From: Methanomicrobiales archaeon
GTDB lineage: Archaea > Halobacteriota > Methanomicrobia > Methanomicrobiales > Methanospirillaceae
NCBI GenBank assembly: GCA_025350045.1
Contig: JANXYM010000039.1
Span: 1 to 53,116 of the forward strand
Length of the DNA: 53,116 nt
Direction: 5' to 3'
Shown in pieces: positions 46,053-53,116 of this stretch. Made by a program: the position numbers and the translations under genes. Numbering within the stretch: the first letter of the stretch is position 1; the number at the start of each line of letters is the position of its first letter. The notes beneath the pieces were generated by a model, which saw nothing but the letters and a program-made list of their open reading frames with translations, did not search any database and was not told the DNA's origin.

Positions 46053-47414
46053 TCAAGTAACTTTCTGGATCGTCTCCATAAGTTCATCCAAGAGTGTCCT
46101 GCCATGCTCTTCATCTTCTGCATCAATGATTATCCTGATCAGGGGTTCTGTTCCTGATGCTCGCACCAGAGCCCATGAGTTACCCTGAAAAATTTTTACT
46201 CCATCTCTTTCATCTGTGATCCCATGAGAATATGCAGATTTGAGCGCATCGAGTATTGCCGGCCCTCTGGCCGCAGAGATCTTATTTTTCTTCATGTGTC
46301 GTTTGGGTAATTGTGCTAATAACCGCGATAATTTCTGTCTGCGTGAAGCAAGAATTGCTACCATCATTGCAGCGGTCATACCCCCGTCACGGCAGAACTG
46401 ATGGTCTGGGAAGATAAGTCCACCGTTTCCCTCACCTCCAAAAATTACAGGGTGTCCCGAATCAATAAGCGACCTCATCGTGCGGGCAACATAGATGCTC
46501 CCGACAGGTGTGTAGGTTACCGTACAGTCGTTCTTTTTTGCTATGATCTCAATCATCTGTGAGGTACTGACAGGAGTAACAATTACACCTTTTTTCTGGC
46601 GACAGATATGGTCTGTAACAAGCGCAAACTCCTGGTTTTCCTCAACAAATTGTCCATTTTCATCAATGAACACTGCACGATCTGCATCACCATCGTGAGC
46701 AACACCAAATTCAGCGCCACTGCTCACAACAAGATCCGCTAATTCTTTCAATCCATCTGGGGAGGGTTCGGGAAGTCTTCCGGGAAATGTACCATCCATC
46801 ACTCCATTGATCGTCAGTACTCTGCAACCTAAACGTGTTAGAATCTGGGGTGTTGTTGCACAGGCAGGACCTGAACCCGGGTCCACAACAACGGTAATTC
46901 CCATCCCTGGTTTGTCGGGAAAAAGATTAGCAATTGCAGTGATATAGTGTTCGATGAGATAGGGTGCAATGGTTTCCTTTCCAATGTGTTCCCAGGATTT
47001 TGGGGAATAGGACTGATCGAATATCCTTTGTTCGAGTTTGAGGGTTTCTTCATCTCCCATTTCGGTTCCATCAGATTCGATGATTTTTACACCGTTATAT
47101 TCCGGAGGATTATGTGATGCGGTGATCATCGCCCCGCCATCAAAATGATCCTTCACCAGGTACTGGAGTGCTGGTGTTGGAAGTATGCCACAGTCTGTTA
47201 CATCGCATCCTACTGCTAGGAGACCCGATTTAACTGCATTGATGAGTGTTTCACCGCTGGTTCTCGTATCTCTGCCAACAGCAATCCGACCTTTTCTCAT
47301 AGTTCCAAAAGCTTCTCCAATAGAAAGGACAAGTTCAGGTGTCAAATCTTTTCCGACAATCCCTCTTACACCATTGGTACCGAACAATCGTTTCTGGATC
47401 TTTTTTGTTTCCAT
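46053..47414 (-). CDS. glmM: Phosphoglucosamine mutase / phosphohexomutase, GlmM type
   Basis: A 453-residue alpha-D-phosphohexomutase that interconverts hexosamine 6- and 1-phosphates, or phosphomannose, toward UDP-GlcNAc or GDP-Man. The N-terminus LFGTNGVRGIVGKDLTPEL, phosphoserine loop ITASHNPPEYNG, Mg loop HDGDADRAVF and sugar loop GGEGNGGLIFP are complete. C-terminal phosphate binding is seen in RASGTEPLIRIII. The archaeal substrate (glucosamine versus mannose) cannot be fixed here. It follows mobB by 22 nt. Confidence 0.93.
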   Translation of the reverse strand: METKKIQKRLFGTNGVRGIVGKDLTPELVLSIGEAFGTMRKGRIAVGRDTRTSGETLINAVKSGLLAVGCDVTDCGILPTPALQYLVKDHFDGGAMITASHNPPEYNGVKIIESDGTEMGDEETLKLEQRIFDQSYSPKSWEHIGKETIAPYLIEHYITAIANLFPDKPGMGITVVVDPGSGPACATTPQILTRLGCRVLTINGVMDGTFPGRLPEPSPDGLKELADLVVSSGAEFGVAHDGDADRAVFIDENGQFVEENQEFALVTDHICRQKKGVIVTPVSTSQMIEIIAKKNDCTVTYTPVGSIYVARTMRSLIDSGHPVIFGGEGNGGLIFPDHQFCRDGGMTAAMMVAILASRRQKLSRLLAQLPKRHMKKNKISAARGPAILDALKSAYSHGITDERDGVKIFQGNSWALVRASGTEPLIRIIIDAEDEEHGRTLLDELMETIQKVT

Positions 47415-47436
47415 GTTTTCCTACTCCTGCAACGTT

Positions 47437-47853
47437 TTAAGGACAAAAATCTTCAAAAGCATTGAGTGATGCAAGGACTTCATCAGGACAAGGATTGTTA
47501 AGAATACAGTAGTCCGTCTGGAGATCGCCGATAACAATTCTGGGAAATGCTTTCTGTTTGAATCCTTCGATAATGGTAAAATTCATACCTTGGTCAAAAA
47601 GTAGCCGTAACGCGCTCTCTAATGAGTTGTTACGTATCGCAGCTACTGATTTATCTGCATCGATTCCTACTGAAATATCAGCACCAACATCAAAAAAACC
47701 GGTAGTATCTTTTCCTTCTTCAAGTTCATAGTCATGGTCTCCGAGGTGTTTGATAACAGCAACGCGCCCTTGTGTTTTGAGTTTAGGGATAAGCTGTTTG
47801 ATAAATGTGGTTTTACCGGAATTTGATCTACCCACAACCTGAATTATTTTCAT
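47437..47853 (-). CDS. mobB: Molybdopterin-guanine dinucleotide biosynthesis protein B
   Basis: A 138-residue P-loop GTPase that assists delivery of the guanine dinucleotide form of molybdopterin or tungstopterin to oxidoreductases such as formate or formylmethanofuran dehydrogenase. The P-loop is VVGRSNSGKTTFIKQLI; a Walker B-like IIEGFKQKAFPRIVI lies in the C-terminal half. It starts in an ATGA overlap with the upstream gene. Confidence 0.92.
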   Translation of the reverse strand: MKIIQVVGRSNSGKTTFIKQLIPKLKTQGRVAVIKHLGDHDYELEEGKDTTGFFDVGADISVGIDADKSVAAIRNNSLESALRLLFDQGMNFTIIEGFKQKAFPRIVIGDLQTDYCILNNPCPDEVLASLNAFEDFCP

Positions 47854-48746
47854 GGGGTTCTGTCTCCTGTAATTTCAAGTTCATCATTATTGGGATTTTT
47901 TTCTTTTATCGTTTCTTCTTTAACGGATACCATAATGGGGGTTGTGGGTAGATGGGAAATGCTTTCTGGCGCACGAATAATTGGTACTGTAGCACTTGAC
48001 GGTATTTTTACGATTGAGACGGTCACGCCTTGTGTAGCTGATGATTCTGTAATTATTGGAATAACTTCTACAGTTTCAGATGGTTCAGATCCACAGGGGG
48101 GATTCTTTGAAGTATCCATGATGCTTTTTTTCTTAATTTTTTTTATTTTTTGCGGATTGGAAATATCCGTTTCTATAGGACCCGGTATATTTTTGGGTAT
48201 ACCTTGCCCTTTGCTTTGAGATATGTTTCCTGCTCCGCTCTCTTCTCCTCTTGTGCGAAGTATTGTTTTTGCAGCTTCCCCTACACTTCTCATGACTTGG
48301 GTGATTCGATCCTCAATATCAATCTCTTCATCAATATCCAGAGTTGTCCCTTCAACTTCAAGTAAAAATCGTGCGACTTCACTTGCTTCAAAGAGCAGAT
48401 CATCAAGTTCGTCAGTGGTGAAGAACCCGCACATAGCCCCATAAAAAAAAGTTGCGCTAGATTTCCGTACCTTTTTTTTAAAGGAATTTCGTGCCTGGTT
48501 CACTGCTTGGGGGGTGTAGGTATCCTCCATAAAGGGGACGAGTTCCGGCAGATGGTTTCCAATAAAAGTCATTTCAGCTCCGCCAGATGTGCGGAAATCT
48601 GTGCATAAACGTGCGAGTGCCCATTCCCTTGCAGTGATGTACGTTCTCTTGCGTAAAAACTGGTTTACTTTACGATATGTTGCACCATCAACTTTCTTAA
48701 ATTTTTTATATTTATTGATCTCCTGCTGGATGTTTGCGCTGTCCAT
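47850..48746 (-). CDS. DUF5806-like protein with disordered tail
   Basis: A 298-residue protein. The N-terminal ~150 residues (KKFKKVDGATYRKVNQFLRK, ITAREWALARLCTDFRTSGG, LPELVPFMEDTYTPQAVNQA, FYGAMCGFFTTDELDDLLFE) match a domain known from haloarchaea as DUF5806. The C-terminal ~130 residues are Ser/Pro/Thr/Lys-rich and look disordered, with a basic patch KIKKIKKKS. The function is unknown. A GAGGTG Shine-Dalgarno (48753-48760) precedes the ATG. It is first in an operon with mobB (ATGA overlap) and glmM. Confidence 0.75.
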   Translation of the reverse strand: MDSANIQQEINKYKKFKKVDGATYRKVNQFLRKRTYITAREWALARLCTDFRTSGGAEMTFIGNHLPELVPFMEDTYTPQAVNQARNSFKKKVRKSSATFFYGAMCGFFTTDELDDLLFEASEVARFLLEVEGTTLDIDEEIDIEDRITQVMRSVGEAAKTILRTRGEESGAGNISQSKGQGIPKNIPGPIETDISNPQKIKKIKKKSIMDTSKNPPCGSEPSETVEVIPIITESSATQGVTVSIVKIPSSATVPIIRAPESISHLPTTPIMVSVKEETIKEKNPNNDELEITGDRTP

Positions 48747-48823
48747 TATCGTACACCTCTAAATAATTGGTCTATCCCGATTTGGGAACCCTCTCCAAGA
48801 TATTGTTGATTATTTGGTCGCTT

Positions 48824-48832
48824 TATTTATAG
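48824..48832 (-). promoter_or_regulatory. TATA box for the DUF5806-mobB-glmM operon
   Basis: The minus strand reads CTATAAATA within a palindromic GCTATAAATAAAGC, about 80 nt before the start at 48746. Both strands of this palindrome resemble a TATA element. Confidence 0.4.
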
Positions 48833-49980
48833 CATTATGTGGTTTATTGTTTGCCTGCACTACGTCGGGGGGTGATGTGGTAATCGGTCAATTAGAGGTG
48901 CAAAATCGAATAGATTTAAAAAAAAATCACGCATTGGGTTTTTCCTATCTCGCGTCTATCGGATCGTTGCGAGTCTTTTTTGGGTTATTTCTACTATTGC
49001 AGGTGCATTAACATGCTCGCAATTTTTAGGAATTTGATAAATTTTCTTTTGAATACAAGAAATTCCGGGTTGGGATTTGAATGGTCGGTCTGTCATAATT
49101 TTTTGGTGAAAACTATCGACAATTTGTAGTTTTGGAACCTGATTGAAAAGTTACGTAACTATTCCTAATTTGCCTGAAACACTGCTGAATATATTGAGAT
49201 ATTGGTTAGAAGTGATGTTTTTCACTCTATAAATCATATCGAGATTCGCCGGATTGTTTATCCCTATACTCTGCACATAGGGAATTTCTGCTGATCTTTC
49301 ACATTGTCCTATCTTTAGATTATTTTTATATTCGAGTGACACGGGTATCCCTCATTGGTTTTTGCTTGTATCACTGCCTGATAGCACCGGTCTGTAAGTA
49401 AAACGGTTCATTTAAGGAAGTTCAGATGTATGTCTTCCATAACTGCTTTTATTCATGATATGTTTACGTTTTTTTCTTTGAATTGTCAGGGTAAATTAGT
49501 AACCGGGTATTGGAAACCGTCATAAATTTCTCTTTTGGATATAGCATCATATGGTTTATTTAAACGCGGTGTGGGTTATTTGAAAAATTTTCAAAATGCT
49601 TAAAATGGATTCTATTTTAGATAAAAATCCTATGGTGGAGGTTTTTAATACATTTCTGCAGGTATGTTTTTTACATTGATTATTATTAATTCTGGTTTTA
49701 ATTAGTTTCTGAAATCACAGAAGTCCGAATCACTTCTCTCAAAATGACTTTGCAGGTTTCATTATTCAGATAACGAGTAGAGCTGGATGGTTGAGGAACA
49801 AGAGAAGTGCCCTCGCCCTCATTCGTCCTTTGTGTTTTCTGATGGTGTTATAATTATGTGTTTGTCGTAACCCCGCCGTTCGAGAGGGTAAAAATCCGTA
49901 AGGATTCCTTTATTTTGGACATTTCTGCAAACCGGTAATAATTATTTTCCTAGTTTGGTAAATTCACAATGGCAACTGTC

Positions 49981-50000
49981 TTATTTTATTTTATTTTATT
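49981..50000. repeat. Microsatellite, four copies of TTATT
   Basis: Four perfect TTATT pentamers in a row, followed by a T-run. This is a simple-sequence repeat within the gene-free region. Confidence 0.7.
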
Positions 50001-51236
50001 TTTTATCATGAACCTGTTTTTTTCCGTAGGTTAACGGATTTGGTTTTTCCCAATATATCCTGGTGTATTTGATATGAGTATTCATGAACAATGGGCCTGA
50101 CCTTGTGGGTAAAAGCGACAAGGTACGTTTGATGAAATAAATCGCTTTTTATCCCAGTGTATCTCAAGTACAACTGATTTCTGACTGATGAAAATCATCA
50201 AAACATGGGGGAACCCTGGCGGCCTGTTGAAGGAGATTTTTTTCACTTAAAATGCCAGGAGAAAATGATCACTTTGAATCATATAAATATCCGTGGAATA
50301 AGGATTTTTTTGGCGCAAAGTAAAATCCCGACCGCGGAGCTTGCTGTATCAAAACTCCTTTAATTTTTGTGCAATTGAAGGTTGTTTCAAAGTATTCTTC
50401 CGTAGTATGGACTTTTTATTTGGATTAAGACAAAACCCCATTCCTGCGGAATATGGTTTCAACAACATTGTTTCAGCAGGATTTTGCGGGATTGTTAATA
50501 TTTTTCCATGGTTCATCTGATCTTTGTCACCAGTTTATAGATAAATGCAGACGATTTCGTGTGAATAGTGACTCACTTCTCAAATTTATATCTCAAATGG
50601 TCAACACTCTTCGTTGTGCATCCCTGCATGAAGAGGTAATAATAATTTACATCCAATTTCAGTAAATTGTCTATAAGAGAAAAGTAAAATGAACACTTAA
50701 TAATCAGAATTGCGGTCAAAACCAGAGAGGGTATAAATCCCGTTTGATCGTTAAAAATTGACCCTATATCAGAAAATTTCCCTGTACAATTATTTCTTAA
50801 GGTGTTCCGTATATTGTCCGCACTTTCAAATGCAAATTTGGGAATAATTTACAATACAACAGATGTACATGCAGGAAAAGTTATTATCTATTCACAATTT
50901 ATAAATTTTTCAAGGTAACCCACTTAAAAAAAAGAGAATATTTGTTGAAGGTGGATTTTGTTCAGTCATCAAAATGAACAAAAATTAAGGTTTTTTCAAA
51001 CCCTCTATTCTATATTTTAACGGATCCTTGAAAAGTGTTTTAACATAATTTAAATCTATATTGTTATGGTGAAGGCTTCATCGACGTTAGTTCTTTTCAG
51101 ATGGCAATAGCGGGCTTCTGGTCGATGATCTCATGTATGCTGGATGGTCTGTACCCTCACGCGGAAAAAAACCCCCCTTTTTGGGACAGGTGCCCTTTGA
51201 TATTTCTCCCTTGAATAGCGAGCGTAATAAAAAACA

Positions 51237-51244
51237 TTTATATG
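51237..51244 (+). promoter_or_regulatory. TATA box for a structured RNA candidate
   Basis: TTTATATG in AT-rich DNA immediately precedes a GC-richer segment. With usual archaeal spacing, transcription would start near 51265-51270. Confidence 0.4.
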
Positions 51245-51264
51245 GAACTATACCCATCAACGAT

Positions 51265-51420
51265 TAAGCACGCGATGATTTGAGCAGCGCCGGATTAATT
51301 ACCTGAAACTGTTCTGTGACCCGGCCTGGTCCAAGTAAAAGTAATTCGCTGCTCATGAACGCACCGTGCCAAAGGTGTTTGGAAGAGTACCGATTCCACG
51401 GAAAAAGAAGCAAATTTCCA
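51265..51420 (+). ncRNA. Candidate structured noncoding RNA upstream of the recombinase
   Basis: A GC-rich segment in an AT-rich gap, behind a TATA box. A 9-bp perfect stem TGAGCAGCG (51281-51289) pairs with CGCTGCTCA (51347-51355). An inner 6-bp stem AATTAC (51297-51302) pairs with GTAATT (51341-51346) directly adjacent on one side, leaving a 7-nt bulge on the other. A small GACC/GGTC hairpin lies inside. The 3' part has a second weaker helix, CCGTG/CACGG. I recognise no known RNA family; the GC contrast and stems are seen directly, transcription is inferred. Confidence 0.4.
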
Positions 51421-51423
51421 AAC

Positions 51424-51447
51424 TTCGCAGAATAGGTATTCTACGAA
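51424..51447. promoter_or_regulatory. Near-perfect dyad beside the recombinase promoter
   Basis: TTCGCAGAAT and ATTCTACGAA are inverted repeats matching at 9 of 10 positions with a 4-nt spacer AGGT. The dyad ends four bases before the TATA box region of the recombinase gene. It could be an operator or a recombinase-binding site. Confidence 0.55.
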
Positions 51448-51451
51448 AACC

Positions 51452-51459
51452 TTTATTTA
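51452..51459 (+). promoter_or_regulatory. TATA box for the tyrosine recombinase
   Basis: TTTATTTA lies 24-31 nt before the ATG at 51483, so the message is predicted to be leaderless. Confidence 0.5.
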
Positions 51460-51482
51460 TACGAGATAAGATAGAATAGAGC

Positions 51483-52403
51483 ATGGAAAGCGGGTATTTT
51501 TCGGAATGGCTCAAAAGCTACCGGAACTATCTGCGGATGCGCAATTACTCCCCCCGCACTCTTGACAGTTATGAGCAGGTGATCAAACACTTTGCATATT
51601 ATGTCTGGCTTCGCAGGAATACTGAAAAGACCAAACTTGTCATTTATTGGAAGGATTTTGAGAATGCCCGTCTTGATACTGGTGTAGAAGTAACTCCTCT
51701 CATTGTCACAGATTTCCTCTCGTTTGTCTCGTCAATGCAAACGTATAAGCCGAAAACGTTTCATCGGATTATCTCGACCTTGAGTTCTTTTTATCGCTTC
51801 CTCTATACCCAAGGAGCAGTCAGTACAAATCCCCTTACGGGTATTGAACGACCAAGAATTAAACAACAGGAAGTAAAATACCTCAAACATAACCAGGTGC
51901 TCAGGCTGATCGATTCAATAGATGATCAACGTGACAAACTCATTGTTCGGACCATATATGCCACAGGTGTCCGTGTATCAGAACTGTGCGAAATGAATAT
52001 TGAAGAGATTGATTTTGATGAGCACACAATCCGAATCCGGGGTAAAGGGGATAAGATCCGGATTGTCTTTGTTGATGATGACACTCTTGCTGATATTCTA
52101 AAATTTATAGGTAACCGGATCGTTGGTCCTCTTTTTATTGGTCAACAGGGGAAGCATATATCCCCTCGTGCTATTCAGCATATTTTCAAGCATTATGCTC
52201 CTGCAGGTATTACACCTCATAAGATACGTCATAGTTATGCAAGCGAACTCTATAAACGCTCAAAGAATCTTCGGGTTGTTCAGGAAAATCTTGGTCATAC
52301 TTCAATTAAAACAACTGAGATCTATCTCCATACCGATATTGATGAGCGCCGGCAGGTCTACCAGCAATTTTTTCCTCTCTCTGGGAATAATGAGAAATTA
52401 TAA
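51483..52403 (+). CDS. Tyrosine recombinase (XerA/integrase family)
   Basis: A 306-residue site-specific recombinase. An N-terminal SAM-like DNA-binding domain (RNYSPRTLDSYEQVIKHFAY) is followed by the catalytic domain. All catalytic residues are present: Arg164 in TGVRVSEL, Lys188 in RGKGDK, His246 and Arg249 in HKIRHSY, His272 in LGHTS, and the Tyr281 nucleophile in TTEIYLHTD. The length matches both XerA-type dimer resolvases and small integrases. No neighbouring phage or plasmid genes are seen, so a chromosomal or element role stays open. It is flanked by gene-free AT-rich DNA and has a leaderless promoter. Confidence 0.9.
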   Translation: MESGYFSEWLKSYRNYLRMRNYSPRTLDSYEQVIKHFAYYVWLRRNTEKTKLVIYWKDFENARLDTGVEVTPLIVTDFLSFVSSMQTYKPKTFHRIISTLSSFYRFLYTQGAVSTNPLTGIERPRIKQQEVKYLKHNQVLRLIDSIDDQRDKLIVRTIYATGVRVSELCEMNIEEIDFDEHTIRIRGKGDKIRIVFVDDDTLADILKFIGNRIVGPLFIGQQGKHISPRAIQHIFKHYAPAGITPHKIRHSYASELYKRSKNLRVVQENLGHTSIKTTEIYLHTDIDERRQVYQQFFPLSGNNEKL

Positions 52404-53068
52404 AATTGCTTTCTGATTCTATCAATTTTTATGAAAAGTATCCTGCTCTGAAGACATTTTCAAGTAAATACGAAAAAATCATTAATAGAGATCATGGAAT
52501 AAAGCCTGTTCTCCCGACATACTTGAGATTTTTTATAGTGCCATGTTAGCGGTTCAGGAATTGATGCATTGTGATGGAGAAGTCATAATGGTTTGAAGTG
52601 AAAATTCCTGTAAGTATTCAGGTTTTGTGAGTATTGCAAAAAAATATGTTACGTTTTTATTGATCATTGATGAGTATACAAATTCTGGATATAGCTTTTC
52701 ATATGGATTAATTATCCTAAAATTCTTGTTGTTTTCGCGTTTAGTCGTTAAATCATGGATTATTTGGATTTTTTATACATTAGGTCGTCTCTTAATATAA
52801 ACCGTATGATGCTATATTATAGCGCATATCATTTTTTAATATGATCAATCAGTATGGATGACTTCAGTCCTTGATCATTTTATCATTGTTTTTTTCGATA
52901 ATTGAAAAGACGGTGAACCTGTTCAGGTATTTTAATAAAAAACTGAAATATTGTGGGGCAAGTTATGGTAATTAAATGTAACGTGCCAGTATTTCTGTCC
53001 TAAAATAGTGACATAATTTATGTCCGCTTTCAAGAGCACCAATCAGGTGCTTGCGGGTGAAAGCGACA
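52404..53068. other. Gene-free stretch with an insertion-sequence-like terminus
   Basis: This 660-nt AT-rich stretch shows no gene. Near its end, a perfect 7-bp palindrome GACATAATTTATGTC lies at 53009-53023. A GCTTTCA/TGAAAGC stem enclosing an AGCACC/GGTGCT hairpin follows (about 53027-53063), leading into the ribosome-binding site of the last gene. Confidence 0.45.
53009..53023. repeat. Palindrome GACATAA-T-TTATGTC
   Basis: A 15-nt perfect palindrome with 7-bp arms sits about 45 nt before the start of the terminal gene. Together with the preceding TGTCC and following TGTCC it resembles ends of IS21-like elements, although that assignment is tentative. Confidence 0.5.
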
Positions 53069-53116
53069 ATGGAAATCAGGACCAAAGCAGTTGTATTCTA
53101 TGAAGAAGGGATACGA
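53069..53116 (+). CDS. N-terminal fragment of an unidentified protein, cut by the window edge
   Basis: An ATG at 53069 opens a frame running off the right edge and encoding MEIRTKAVVFYEEGIR. GGGTGA about 8 nt upstream is a good ribosome-binding site. The start resembles HTH-leading transposase subunits (IstA-like) found in IS21 elements, and the upstream palindrome would suit an element end, but 16 residues cannot prove it. Confidence 0.5.
   Translation, partial: MEIRTKAVVFYEEGIR

Larger units (their letters stand above)
48747..51482. other. 2.7-kb gene-free AT-rich region
   Basis: No convincing protein gene is found here. Items inside are listed separately: the DUF5806 TATA box, a TTATT microsatellite (49981-50000), a pair of competing hairpins at 50100-50149, a CCTGGC/GCCAGG stem near 50213-50260, a GC-rich stretch at about 51064-51200, and a structured ncRNA candidate at 51265-51420. 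Short open frames at 48814-49011, 49151-49342 and 50453-50665 show no family or codon signal. Confidence 0.6.

Noticed and set aside
49151-49342. 63-residue open frame in the 2.7-kb gap
   Set aside because: Composition is passable, but no ribosome-binding site, promoter or family supports it.
50453-50665. 70-residue open frame in the 2.7-kb gap
   Set aside because: No start signal, no recognisable motif, and composition typical of translated AT-rich spacer.
51064-51225. Remnant coding sequence reading YGEGFIDVSSFQMAIAGFWS
   Set aside because: An open frame of about 58 codons without a proper start exists in GC-richer DNA; it might be a gene fragment, but I recognise no family.

Overview
This is archaeal DNA, from a hydrogenotrophic methanogen. 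It carries methenyl-H4MPT cyclohydrolase (mch), a methanogenesis marker 12 protein, an archaeal-type pyruvate:ferredoxin oxidoreductase (porCDAB), eukaryote-like ribosomal proteins (eL8, eS28, eL24), aEF1A, an Orc1/Cdc6 initiator, archaeal cobalamin genes (cobS, cobZ, cobT) and a CetZ tubulin homologue. DUF3821 surface proteins, the hexulose-6-phosphate synthase/RraA fusion and the lipoprotein and pilin repertoire point to the order Methanomicrobiales, most like Methanoregulaceae. That placement is an inference from gene content, not from a database search. Genes are moderately GC-rich; the long gaps are AT-rich, and several start sites look leaderless behind archaeal TATA boxes.

Layout. 1-0.7 kb: the edge of an unidentified gene, then a degenerate 25-bp tandem array. 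0.7-10 kb: tRNA-Val, a META lipoprotein, the por operon with marker 12, then an epimerase, phosphoglycerate mutase, orc1 and mch on the + strand. 10-16 kb: an archaellin-like lipoprotein, a DUF5803-like protein, threonine synthase, a nitrilase-family amidohydrolase, MarC, and an operon eL8-eS28-eL24-ndk. 16-21 kb: a tightly overlapping envelope-glycosylation operon (FAD oxidoreductase, GT2, flippase-like protein, DUF2298 protein). 21-23.5 kb: CetZ with a membrane-anchored partner gene. 24-27.5 kb: aEF1A-uS10-Agl23. 27.6-31.4 kb: a small Cys-rich protein, a second array of the 25-bp repeat, cobalamin genes and guaAA. 31.5-35 kb: secreted/surface proteins and a nitroreductase. 35-39.6 kb: the HPS-RraA fusion and a paaK-paaK-ACT operon.

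39.8-53 kb is the accessory part. A decayed insertion sequence lies beside an orphan Cas1 homologue with no CRISPR array or other cas gene in the window. This Cas1 has His in place of the first catalytic Glu. It converges on an acylphosphatase gene and a 1185-residue alpha-solenoid gene. GlmM, MobB and a DUF5806-like protein follow. A 2.7-kb gene-free AT-rich gap leads to a tyrosine recombinase. That gap holds a GC-rich, structured, probably transcribed segment and a near-perfect dyad beside the recombinase promoter. The window ends in the start of another gene that may belong to an insertion sequence.

The best candidates for something new are the solo Cas1 variant with its solenoid neighbour, the two 25-bp repeat arrays, the CetZ/membrane-protein pair, and the structured segment upstream of the recombinase.
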